Positions 15,779-23,700 of a DNA stretch of 34,980 bases are shown here, piece by piece. Numbering within the stretch: the stretch's first letter is position 1; each line of letters begins with the position of its first letter. The translations under genes were made by a program, and so were the position numbers. Origin of the DNA: Betaproteobacteria bacterium (lineage in GTDB: Bacteria > Pseudomonadota > Gammaproteobacteria > Burkholderiales > Rhodocyclaceae); NCBI GenBank assembly GCA_028065725.1, contig JAPTVL010000485.1:1-34980 (forward strand). The letters run 5' to 3'. The notes beneath the pieces are model-generated. The model searched no databases and was not told the origin of the DNA. It worked only from the letters and a program-made list of their open reading frames with translations.

Positions 15779-15866
15779 AATCGAGCCACACCCGCCGCGA
15801 GGCGGGGCCGGAAAGCCACGGGTCTTCGCGCAAGACAGCCGGGCCGCCATCTAAAAGGCCCGGCTG
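15779..15866 (+). promoter_or_regulatory. c-di-GMP-I (GEMM) riboswitch candidate
   Basis: The core reads as a GEMM-I aptamer. A first stem CCCGCC / GGCGGG is capped by a GNRA-type GCGA loop (15791-15806). The junction GGAAAGCC (15810-15817) then leads to ACGGGTCTT (15818-15826) pairing with AAGACAGCC (15832-15840), ending in GGGCCGCC. The consensus junction is GCAAAGCC and the usual 5' GCAAACC is CCACACC here, so it is somewhat divergent and the closing stem is not obvious. A rival 10-bp hairpin, CAGCCGGGCC (15836-15845) with GGCCCGGCTG (15857-15866), would break the second stem and could be the expression switch. The PEP-CTERM gene at 16009 lies 143 bases downstream. Confidence 0.7.
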
Positions 15867-16008
15867 TTCCGTTCCCAAACCTGCCTGGAACGGGCCGCCG
15901 GGTCAGGCACGCGGGGGGCTGCAATAGCCCCGGCTTCATGTCACGAAGCCTGCCGACCAGGGTTTGAGTTGTTTTATTTTTTTGATTTAACTTTAAAAGG
16001 AGAGAAAC

Positions 16009-16791
16009 ATGAAATTGAAACTGAAACTGCTGGTTGTCGCCGCCGCCCTTGCCGCGGCCGGCCAGGCCAGCGCCGCGATCTCCACTTCCGGATCCGGCAA
16101 CGGCGAGTTGTTCCTGTCGGTGTACGATGCCGCTAACAGCATCTCCTACACCCGCGACCTGGGTATTGCCATGGACACCTTCGTGTCCAGCGCCACTAGC
16201 AATATGATCTTTGCCGCCGACAGCCTGCTCAGCGGCTTCATGACCAACGGCCTTCTGAACACAGGCATCACCTGGGGCATCGGTGCGGCGGATAGTATTG
16301 GTGTTCAGCGCTACCTCACCACCACCAATGCAGCCGCGAGCACCATCGGAACGCTTAACAATGGCCAACTGAAAGCCTTCAAGAACGCCGATGTTTACCT
16401 CGGTGCGGTCAATGATCGTGCAGTAGCAAATTTCGGCGGCAGTACCGACACAGCCGTCAATTCCTCCATCACCGCCACGGCTGCTGATGGCGCCGCGTAC
16501 GTTCCCGCTAATATCGGTGACAAATGGGTAGGCAATGCCAACTTTAGCATGATGGGTAATGTGGGGCAGGCGCAGAATTTCCTCCTGCTCAGCACGGTTG
16601 GCACCAGTAACACCGCCAAAATCAGCGTCAGCCAGTACGCGAATGCCCTGGGCGCCTCCACCTGGAACCTGAGCACCGACGGCAAGCTGAGCTACAGCGT
16701 GGCCGCCGTGCCGGAAGCCGACACTTGGGCCATGTTCGGCGTGGGCCTGCTGATGGTGGGCGCCATTGCGCGCCGCCGCATGCAGTCCTAG
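16009..16791 (+). CDS. PEP-CTERM protein under candidate c-di-GMP riboswitch
   Basis: A 260-residue exported protein with a clear signal peptide (hydrophobic ~6-18, cleavage near ASA) and a PEP-CTERM tail variant: VPEADTW, hydrophobic MFGVGLLMVGAIA, then RRR. The body is Ser/Thr/Asn/Ala-rich, of low complexity and without cysteine, as in many surface PEP-CTERM proteins. I recognise no other domain. AAAGGAGAG is an excellent ribosome site. Its ~220-nt leader carries the riboswitch candidate and further stems (15869-15893 and 15915-15931). It is likely a c-di-GMP-regulated matrix or surface component. Confidence 0.9.
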   Translation: MKLKLKLLVVAAALAAAGQASAAISTSGSGNGELFLSVYDAANSISYTRDLGIAMDTFVSSATSNMIFAADSLLSGFMTNGLLNTGITWGIGAADSIGVQRYLTTTNAAASTIGTLNNGQLKAFKNADVYLGAVNDRAVANFGGSTDTAVNSSITATAADGAAYVPANIGDKWVGNANFSMMGNVGQAQNFLLLSTVGTSNTAKISVSQYANALGASTWNLSTDGKLSYSVAAVPEADTWAMFGVGLLMVGAIARRRMQS

Positions 16792-16807
16792 CGCTACCCA
16801 GCGTTGT

Positions 16808-16835
16808 CCCGGCGGCTGGCCTTGCGGTCGCCGGG
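16808..16835 (+). terminator. Possible terminator stem after the PEP-CTERM gene
   Basis: CCCGGCG (16808-16814) can pair with CGCCGGG (16829-16835) across a 14-base loop. There is no U-run after it, so it is weak as an intrinsic terminator. Confidence 0.3.
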
Positions 16836-16837
16836 GG

Positions 16838-16937
16838 CTGGTAGTCAATTAACTTAAAGCGACTGTACGTACTTTGCAGGTGCGAATTCATTTGCACATT
16901 TGGCCGAATGAATTCGGCCCTACAAGAAAATCACGCA
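16838..16937 (+). repeat. ~100-bp repeat, copy 1 of an inverted pair
   Basis: From CTGGTAGTCAATTAACTT to AAAATCACGCA. It contains GGTGCGAATTCATTTGC and CCGAATGAATTCGGCCC, themselves inverted to each other. The reverse complement occurs at 31716-31815. Together they bracket the PBP-like, TPS pore and exoprotein genes. Confidence 0.85.
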
Positions 16938-16954
16938 GTCAACATGACTGCCAA

Positions 16955-16971
16955 TTGGTTGGTAGCTTGCA
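16955..16971 (+). promoter_or_regulatory. Candidate sigma-54 promoter
   Basis: TTGGTTGG, TAGC, TTGCA. The GG (16957-16958) and GC (16969-16970) are ten bases apart as sigma-54 requires, and the -12 element TTGCA is perfect. The -24 element (TTGGTT) is only partly matched. A start near 16982 gives a ~38-nt leader to the gene at 17020, whose ribosome site is TTAGGAG. Sigma-54 control of PEP-CTERM genes by PrsK/PrsR is known, but no such pair is in the window. Confidence 0.4.
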
Positions 16972-17019
16972 GCATTAAATGACACTTATTGAAGTTTTTA
17001 TATTTTTAGGAGTTACACC

Positions 17020-18513
17020 ATGAAACTGAACAAAATCGCCGCATCCTGCGCCCTGGCCATGGCCGCCATGTCGAGCCAGGCTTTCGCCCTGACCGCATTC
17101 GATACCCCGGACCTGGACGTGTACCTGTCAGGCGCATCCGCCCCGCAGAATATCCTCAACGGTGTCGCCGCCGCGCTGTTCGATGCGGGCTACTTCACGT
17201 TTTATGACGATGCCGGCACACCGTCCACGTTCGACAGCAACGACGGCAAGGCCTACCGCGCTTACTTCGGTATAGTCAAGGCTGGCAACGGCACCTTGTC
17301 CGGCAAGAAAGTGATACTGCAGGACCGTGCCAAGGGCGGCTCGGTATGGGGCGTGGACCCGGTAGCCCGCAAACAGGGCATCGCCAACATGAACGTGAGC
17401 GCTGCTTCCTGCGTGGCCAACACCGTCAACCCGGCAACCTATGCTTATGCCTGCGCCGAGCGCGGCGATGACACCAGCCACAGCACCGCCCTGCCCAACC
17501 GCGTGCCTGATTTCGGCGTGTCCGATGTCGAACCCAACATGTTCAAGTTTCCCTACAACGTCGAACCCGGCGCTTCCCAGTTGAGCGCTGCCGAAGCCGC
17601 CACCCTGACCAACTTCGGTACCAACGCCGTGATGTTCGGCGTGCCGGTGAGCGCCAGCGTGCCCGCCACCACCTATATCAGCAAGGCCGCCCTGGGCGCG
17701 ATGCTGACCGGCGACGTGCAGGACTGGACCCTGGTGGACGCAACCGCCGCTCCCGCGGGCGGTACCCAGGTGGTGGTCTGCCGCCGCGTGCAGGGTTCCG
17801 GCACCCAGGCGAGCTACAACAACCTGTTCAGCCACTTCCCTTGTGAGAATGGTTCCATCTCAGGCACCGGCACCATTCCTCCGTCGGTGGCCGGCGACAG
17901 CGCTTCGGTGGTGCTGGGCACCGCCACCGGCACCGGTACCGTGGCCGACCCGATCATCCTGAATCCGGCTGACGGCTACACCGTGGTGGAAGGTTCCGCT
18001 TCCGGCAATGTGCGTTCCTGCCTGCAGGGCGCCCAGTACGGCAACAAGACGCACGATGCCGTGAACGGCGTAGCTCCGCTGACCTTCCAGGGCGGCACCG
18101 ATGGCAAGTACTATAAAATCGACTTCGGCAACGGCGGCTATGGCGCCGTGGGTGTGCTGTCCATGGACAGCGCCGGCCAGGAAAACGGCTGGAGCTTCCG
18201 CAACCTGGACGGCGTGGCGCCGACCAAGGCCAACATGCTGGCCGCCAAGTACGACTTCGTCATGGAGCAATCCATGCAGTACCGTACCGACACCCCGGCC
18301 GGCCTGAAGAAGGACTTTATGGACCTGTTCATCACCAAGGCGGGCGATCCTGTCATCCTGAATGGCATCAGCAGCACCGGCGTGCGCAACTCCGTGGCCG
18401 CCGTGCCGGTCAACTTCACCCCGGTTGTCGACGCCACGGGTGCGGTCACCAACAACGTGATGGTCGGTACGCGCTACGGCAACTCCTGCCGCCCGATCCG
18501 CAAACAGTATTAA
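17020..18513 (+). CDS. Exported PBP-like (PstS-related) protein
   Basis: A 497-residue exported protein with a signal peptide (MKLNKIAASCALAMAAMSSQ, cleavage near AFA, ~24). The first mature residues include YLSGASAPQNIL, and a mid-protein VVCRRVQGSGTQASYNNLF resembles the substrate-binding turns (GSGT) of periplasmic phosphate-binding PstS proteins. Later blocks are GYGAVGVLSM and NGWSFRNLDG. At least six cysteines remain in the mature form, fitting the nearby DsbC. The N-terminal half is unusually Asp/Gly-rich. Ligand and role are unknown; the PBP resemblance is by motif and I would not name a substrate. The C-terminus has no PEP-CTERM tail. Confidence 0.8.
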   Translation: MKLNKIAASCALAMAAMSSQAFALTAFDTPDLDVYLSGASAPQNILNGVAAALFDAGYFTFYDDAGTPSTFDSNDGKAYRAYFGIVKAGNGTLSGKKVILQDRAKGGSVWGVDPVARKQGIANMNVSAASCVANTVNPATYAYACAERGDDTSHSTALPNRVPDFGVSDVEPNMFKFPYNVEPGASQLSAAEAATLTNFGTNAVMFGVPVSASVPATTYISKAALGAMLTGDVQDWTLVDATAAPAGGTQVVVCRRVQGSGTQASYNNLFSHFPCENGSISGTGTIPPSVAGDSASVVLGTATGTGTVADPIILNPADGYTVVEGSASGNVRSCLQGAQYGNKTHDAVNGVAPLTFQGGTDGKYYKIDFGNGGYGAVGVLSMDSAGQENGWSFRNLDGVAPTKANMLAAKYDFVMEQSMQYRTDTPAGLKKDFMDLFITKAGDPVILNGISSTGVRNSVAAVPVNFTPVVDATGAVTNNVMVGTRYGNSCRPIRKQY

Positions 18514-18564
18514 TCGCGGACGGTAAGGCCTGCACAGCTTGACGTGCGGGCGCGGCAACGCAGT

Positions 18565-18598
18565 GCAGATTCCCCCTCCGCAGGGAGGGGGAATCTGC
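18565..18598 (+). terminator. Intrinsic terminator-like hairpin
   Basis: A perfect 15-bp stem (GCAGATTCCCCCTCC with GGAGGGGGAATCTGC, loop GCAG) followed by TTATTTT. It lies 52 bases after the PBP-like gene and should end that transcript. Confidence 0.75.
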
Positions 18599-18695
18599 TT
18601 ATTTTCAGGGCTGAAGAAGAGGGCCGCGCGCCGGTGCGATGGGCATCCCGCAATCAGCCTGTATTCGGAGCCCATTTCAAAACTTCAAGAATTAT

Positions 18696-18748
18696 GCAGG
18701 GTGCGTTCCACGCACCACAATTTCTGGTGCGTGGAACGCGCCCTGCAA
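18696..18748. repeat. Long palindrome (23-bp arms)
   Basis: TGCAGGGTGCGTTCCACGC pairs with GCGTGGAACGCGCCCTGCA apart from one G-U mismatch. This GGTGCGTTCCACGCACC unit is a common intergenic element in related genomes. Confidence 0.75.
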
Positions 18749-18806
18749 ATTCACTGGTCGGCAACCAATGAACTTAAAAACCTCTTTTCCAACGCAAAGG
18801 CGCCAA

Positions 18807-18885
18807 CCCTCACCCCAACCCTCTCCCGCAAGCGGGAGAGGGGGCGATCGATCCTTCCCCCTCTGGGGGAAGGTTTGGATGGGGG
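18807..18885. repeat. Nested hairpin repeat
   Basis: Two stems, CCCTCTCCCGC with GCGGGAGAGGG (18819-18842) and CCTTCCCCC with GGGGGAAGG (18853-18873), lie inside outer arms CCCTCACCCC and GGATGGGGG. It belongs to the same loose CCCTCACCCC family as 13864, 15162 and 34849. Confidence 0.7.
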
Positions 18886-19029
18886 CTGAACGCAAAGTAA
18901 TAACAATGGGTTGCCTGGGTTTGCTGGTTCACCCATCGAGTGCTGGCGGTTCGAGAGTTAACCGACTGTTTCCGCCGTTCTTTGCGGCCTTTGCGCCTTT
19001 GCGTTGAGGAATTTAACGTGAAACATACT

Positions 19030-19152
19030 TTGAAATCGTCATACCGGCGTAGGCCGGTATCCAGAAGAAAGTCACTGGATTCCGGGTCAAGCCCGGAATG
19101 ACGGGTTTCATTATCAGGGGTGGCGCAAATCACCATGACCGTTAGGATGAAA
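19030..19152 (+). repeat. 123-bp direct repeat, copy 2
   Basis: It matches 4-126 apart from two bases and ends six bases before the TPS pore gene, so it supplies that gene's immediate 5' leader and probably part of its control region. Confidence 0.9.
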
Positions 19153-19157
19153 GAGCA

Positions 19158-20786
19158 ATGAATCCGATCGCTGCAAAGCCTCTCCCCATACGCCGGCTGC
19201 TGGTTCTGCTGCTCGCCCTTGCGGCGCCCGCCCTTGCCGATGAACCGCCGCAACCGGCGGCCGCGCCGGCTGCCGCCAACGCGGTGGAGCAGGCCGAAGG
19301 GCGGTTCGACGTGATGGAGTTCCAGGTGGAGGGCAATACGGTACTGCCGGCGGTCGAGATCGAAAACGCGGTTTATCCTTTCCTCGGCAAGGACAAGACC
19401 ATCCAGGACGTGGAAAAGGCGCGCACCGCGCTGGAAAAAACCTACCACGAGGCGGGCTACCTCACGGTGCTGGTGGACATCCCGGAGCAGGACGTGGCGA
19501 ACGGCACGGTGCGTCTGAAGACGACCGAGGCGACGGTGTCGCGCCTGCGGGTCAGCGGCTCGCGCTATTATTCCCTGGGCAAGATCCGCGCGGCGGCGCC
19601 ATCGCTGGCGGAGGGGAGCGTGCCGTATTTTCCCGACGTGCAGAAGGAAATCGCCGCGCTCAATACCGCGCCCGACCGGCGCGTGACGCCGGTGTTGCGC
19701 GCCGGCAAGTCGCCCGGCACGGTCGAGGTGGATCTCAAGGTGGACGACAAGCCGCCCCTGCACGGCAGCATCGAGGCCAATAACCGCTATAGCCCGAATA
19801 CCACCCATAGCCGCCTGGCGGCGATGCTGCGCTACGACAACCTGTGGCAGCGCCAGCACAGCCTGACCCTGAATGTCCAGGCAGCGCCGGAAAACATCAA
19901 GGACAGCAAGGTGCTCTCGGCTTCGTACCTGATGCCGCTCGCCCCCGAAACCCTGCTCGCCGCCTACGCGGTGCGCTCGCGCAGCGACGTGGCCACGGCA
20001 GGCAGCATGAACGTGGTGGGCAACGGCAATATTTACGGGCTGCGGGCGATATTCTCCTTGCCGTCGCGGCAGGATTTGTTCCATTCCCTCACGCTCGGGG
20101 TGGATTACAAGGCTTTCGGCGAAACCCTGGTGCTGCAAGGGGCGGACAACGTCAACACGCCCATCACCTATGTTCCCATGATGGCGCAGTACAGCGCCAC
20201 CCTGCCCGGCAAGGAGGGGATGACGCAGTTCAACCTGGGGGTCAATTTCGGCTTGCGCGGCGTCCTCGGCAACAACGACGCGGATTTCGAAAACAAGCGC
20301 TACAAGGCGCATGCCAACTATTTCGTGTTGAAGGGCGACGTGCTGCGCACCCAGAACCTGCCGCGCGGATGGAGCCTGTCCGGCAAGGTGGAAACGCAGA
20401 TCGCCAGCCAGGCGCTGATCAGCAACGAGCAGTTCGGCGCCGGCGGAGCGGAAAGCGTGCGCGGCTACCTTGAATCGGAACGCATGGGAGACAACGCCGT
20501 GCGCGGTTCCCTCGAACTGCGTGCGGCCAACCTGCTTGGCGGCGGGGAAGGGCCGGCCAACCAGTTCTATCCGCTGGCCTTCCTGGAGGGGGCCTCGCTC
20601 AGCCTGCGCGATCCCCTGGCCGGCCAGACGCGGCGCTACACCTTGTCGAGCACGGGCCTCGGCCTGCGCCTCAAATTGCTCAATGGCCTGATGTTCGATA
20701 TCGACGTTGCGCGCCCGTTCAAGGATGGCGCTTCCACTCTCGCGGGAGACAACCATGTACATGCGCGGCTGGCTTATGGATTCTGA
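19158..20786 (+). CDS. TPS outer-membrane pore (FhaC/ShlB-type TpsB)
   Basis: A 542-residue two-partner secretion transporter. It has a signal peptide (~11-27, ALA-D), an Ala/Pro-rich linker and two POTRA domains (~48-125 with FDVMEFQVEGNTVLP; ~126-200 with LRVSGSRYY). A 16-strand-type barrel domain runs to a C-terminal Phe. The L6 signature VRGYLESE (~433) is intact. Residues near ~205 (IEANNRYSPNTTHSRLA) match the start of the barrel in this family. Its partner is the adjacent exoprotein, which starts inside its 3' end (32-bp overlap). The nearest good ribosome site is AGGA ~10 bases upstream. It exports the partner across the outer membrane. Confidence 0.93.
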   Translation: MNPIAAKPLPIRRLLVLLLALAAPALADEPPQPAAAPAAANAVEQAEGRFDVMEFQVEGNTVLPAVEIENAVYPFLGKDKTIQDVEKARTALEKTYHEAGYLTVLVDIPEQDVANGTVRLKTTEATVSRLRVSGSRYYSLGKIRAAAPSLAEGSVPYFPDVQKEIAALNTAPDRRVTPVLRAGKSPGTVEVDLKVDDKPPLHGSIEANNRYSPNTTHSRLAAMLRYDNLWQRQHSLTLNVQAAPENIKDSKVLSASYLMPLAPETLLAAYAVRSRSDVATAGSMNVVGNGNIYGLRAIFSLPSRQDLFHSLTLGVDYKAFGETLVLQGADNVNTPITYVPMMAQYSATLPGKEGMTQFNLGVNFGLRGVLGNNDADFENKRYKAHANYFVLKGDVLRTQNLPRGWSLSGKVETQIASQALISNEQFGAGGAESVRGYLESERMGDNAVRGSLELRAANLLGGGEGPANQFYPLAFLEGASLSLRDPLAGQTRRYTLSSTGLGLRLKLLNGLMFDIDVARPFKDGASTLAGDNHVHARLAYGF

Positions 20787-23700
20787 TCGCAAAATCCGTT
20801 GCGATAAATCGCCGCGCGGCGGTTCGCAGTTTCCCCGCCTCACCGCCAGTGCAAGCACGGCGGTGCTGGCGGCCAGCGGGGTGCTGTGGCTGGCCGGGGC
20901 GGGGCTTGCCTGTGCGGCGCCGCTGGTTCCGCAGGCATTGCTTGCCCCGCTGTCCGGCACGCTTCCCAATCGTCCAGGGGGGGCCGCGGGCTATCAGCAG
21001 CCGACAGTGAAATCCGGCGAGTTGTCTAAGGACGGCTACGACATCGTCGGCAATACCGGCACCATCAGCCAATCCACTGCCCGCGCCATCCTGGAGTGGA
21101 ATAGCTTCAATATCGCCAGCGACAGCACGGTGGTCTTCAAGTCCACCCAGCCGGGCCGGGATTTCGTGACCCTGAACCGGGTGCTCGATCCCAGCGCCAA
21201 CCCGAGCCAGATTTATGGCTCGCTCAAGGCCGACCACGGCCAGATCTACCTCGTCAACCGGAACGGGATCCTGTTCGGCAGCGGGGCGCAGGTCGACGTC
21301 GGTGCGCTGATTGCCTCGGCCCTGAATATCACTGACGTCGATTTCGGCAAGGGCTTGCTTCCCAATGTGGCTATGCGCCAAAACCACCCGTTCAACTGGG
21401 ATGGCGATAGTTCCGGCCTGGCTGCGTTGAGCGGCAAGGACGGTTTTCTCTCGCGCCTGGTGCGGGTCGATAGCGGCGCCACGATCAACGCGGCCGAGGG
21501 CGGTTTCGTCATGCTGCTGGGGCCGAAGGTGAGCAACAACGGCCGCATCTCCACGCCCGGCGGGCAAACCGTGCTTGCCGCCGGCGCCACGGTTTATCTG
21601 GCGTCGGTGACGAAAGCGTCATCGGACGGCGGGCCGTCGCAAGATAACGGATATCGCGGTTTCCTGGTGGAGGTGGACCCTTACACGTATCAGAACGGCG
21701 TCGACAATCAGAACCAGCCGATTTACACATCGGTTCACGGCGAGATATCGAACCTGGTCAACGGTGTGATCAACGCGCCCCGCGGCAGCGTCACCCTGGT
21801 GGGGTACGCGATCAACCAGAGCGGGCGGATTTCCGCGACGACTTCGGTGAACCAGAACGGCATTGTCCGGCTGCTCGCACGGGATACCATGGATAACAAT
21901 GGACTGTTCGGATCGAGCACCGGCAGCGTGGATCTCGGCCAGGGCAGCAGGATCGAGGTGCTGCCTGAAGAGACCTATTCCGAAACGCTGTCCGCAACGG
22001 GCGAGAAGATAGTCACCGTGAACACGATACAGGATGCCCAGGTTTTCCATCCCTCCATCGTGGATGTGGTGGGCGGCAGCATAAACATGCTGGAGAACAG
22101 CTCGATCAGGGCGCCCGGCGGCGTGGTCAATCTTTCCGCGCAGGCGGACGGCACCGCCTTCAATAATGCCAACCTGAAACAGGGCAATGCTTCGCGCGTT
22201 TACATGGCGGCGGGCAGCCAGATCGATGTCTCCGGCACCCAGGATGTGAAGGTGGCGGCGGACCGCGATGTCATCGCGGTGGATTTGCGCGGCAGCGTGG
22301 TGCAGGACAACCCGCTGCTACGCGACAGCCCACTTTACGGCAAAACGATCTGGGTGGATATCCGCAAGGGAACCTCGCTGCTGGACATCTCCAGCTACGT
22401 GGCGCAGATCGGCAGGACGGCGGGCGAGAAGACCAGTGCGGGCGGCTCGGTCGCCATTCAATCGGAAGGGGATATCGTCCTGCGCGACGGTTCGACGGTC
22501 AACATTTCCGGCGGCAGCATCGACTATGCGGGCGGGGCGGTCAGGGCCAATTCCAAGTTCGTCTCCCAGGGCAGGCTGTACGATGTTTCTACGGCCTCGC
22601 CTGACCTCGTTTACAGCGGCATAGTCGGCACGTACACGGTCAATCACCCGAAATGGGGGGTGACGGAAACATTCAACGGGCCGGGGCAATGGGTGTATTC
22701 CCCGGCCTACCAGGGGGGACAGAACGCCGGTCAGGCCACTTTTAAGGGCTATGGCATGGCACTGAACGGCACCTTGCTCGGCCAGGCCAAAGCGGGGCCG
22801 GCGCAACTGGAGGCAGGCAAGAACCCCTTGCCCGGCATGCTGTCCATCGTCGATATCAGTGGTCTGGCCGCATCGGCTTACATGCCGGTGGTATTCGCGA
22901 CGCAGAAGGCGCTGCTGCCATCTAACTTTACGCCGGACGGAGAATCGCAGAGCGGAAAAACGCTAACGATCTCCACCGAGTTCCTGCGCGACGGAGGGAT
23001 AGGCCGACTTGAGGTCACAAGCAAAGGCAAGATCAGCGTACCCGAGGGGGTTTCTCTTGACGTGACGCCGAGCAGCGGGGTGGAAAACACAGCAGCGGCG
23101 GGCGCGACGCCGAAATATGAAGCGGGAACAAGCCGCGTCACCTTGAAGGGTGGTCAAATTGATGTTGCCGGGTCCATCAGCGCGCCATCCGGCAAAATTT
23201 CCCTCACCAGTACTTTCGGGGACATAACAATTGGTCCGGGCAGCACGCTCGATGCCCGCGGTACATGGGTCAACAATACCCCTGCCGCTTCGTCTCCCGC
23301 AGATATGACCCCGCTGCTGATCAACGGCGGTAACATCACCCTGAGTTCGGGCGTAAACGTGACGCTTGCGTCGGGCAGCTTGATTGACGTATCCGGCGGG
23401 GCGAAAGTGGATGCTGGCGGCAAGCTGACCGGCGGCAAGGGCGGCAGCATCGCCATTAATAGCGGTTACTTCGAGCCTGGCGGCGATGCGCCGAAACCGA
23501 AACTGGTGCTCGACGGCGAATTGCGCGGTTACGGGGTGGGCACGGAAGTGAGCGGCGGTAGTGGCGGTTCCCTCACGCTGGGCGCTCAGACTGTCCGTAT
23601 CGCACCGAACCCGGCGGGAATTTCCTCTACCACGACGGGCGGCGAGTTGAACCTCGATCCCGCCTTTTTCCAGAAGGGCGGTTTCGCCAGCTATACGGTC

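Noticed and set aside
15628..16848. Minus-strand ORF across the riboswitch and PEP-CTERM gene
   Set aside because: It covers a clear plus-strand gene with signal peptide and PEP-CTERM tail and shows no recognisable domain.
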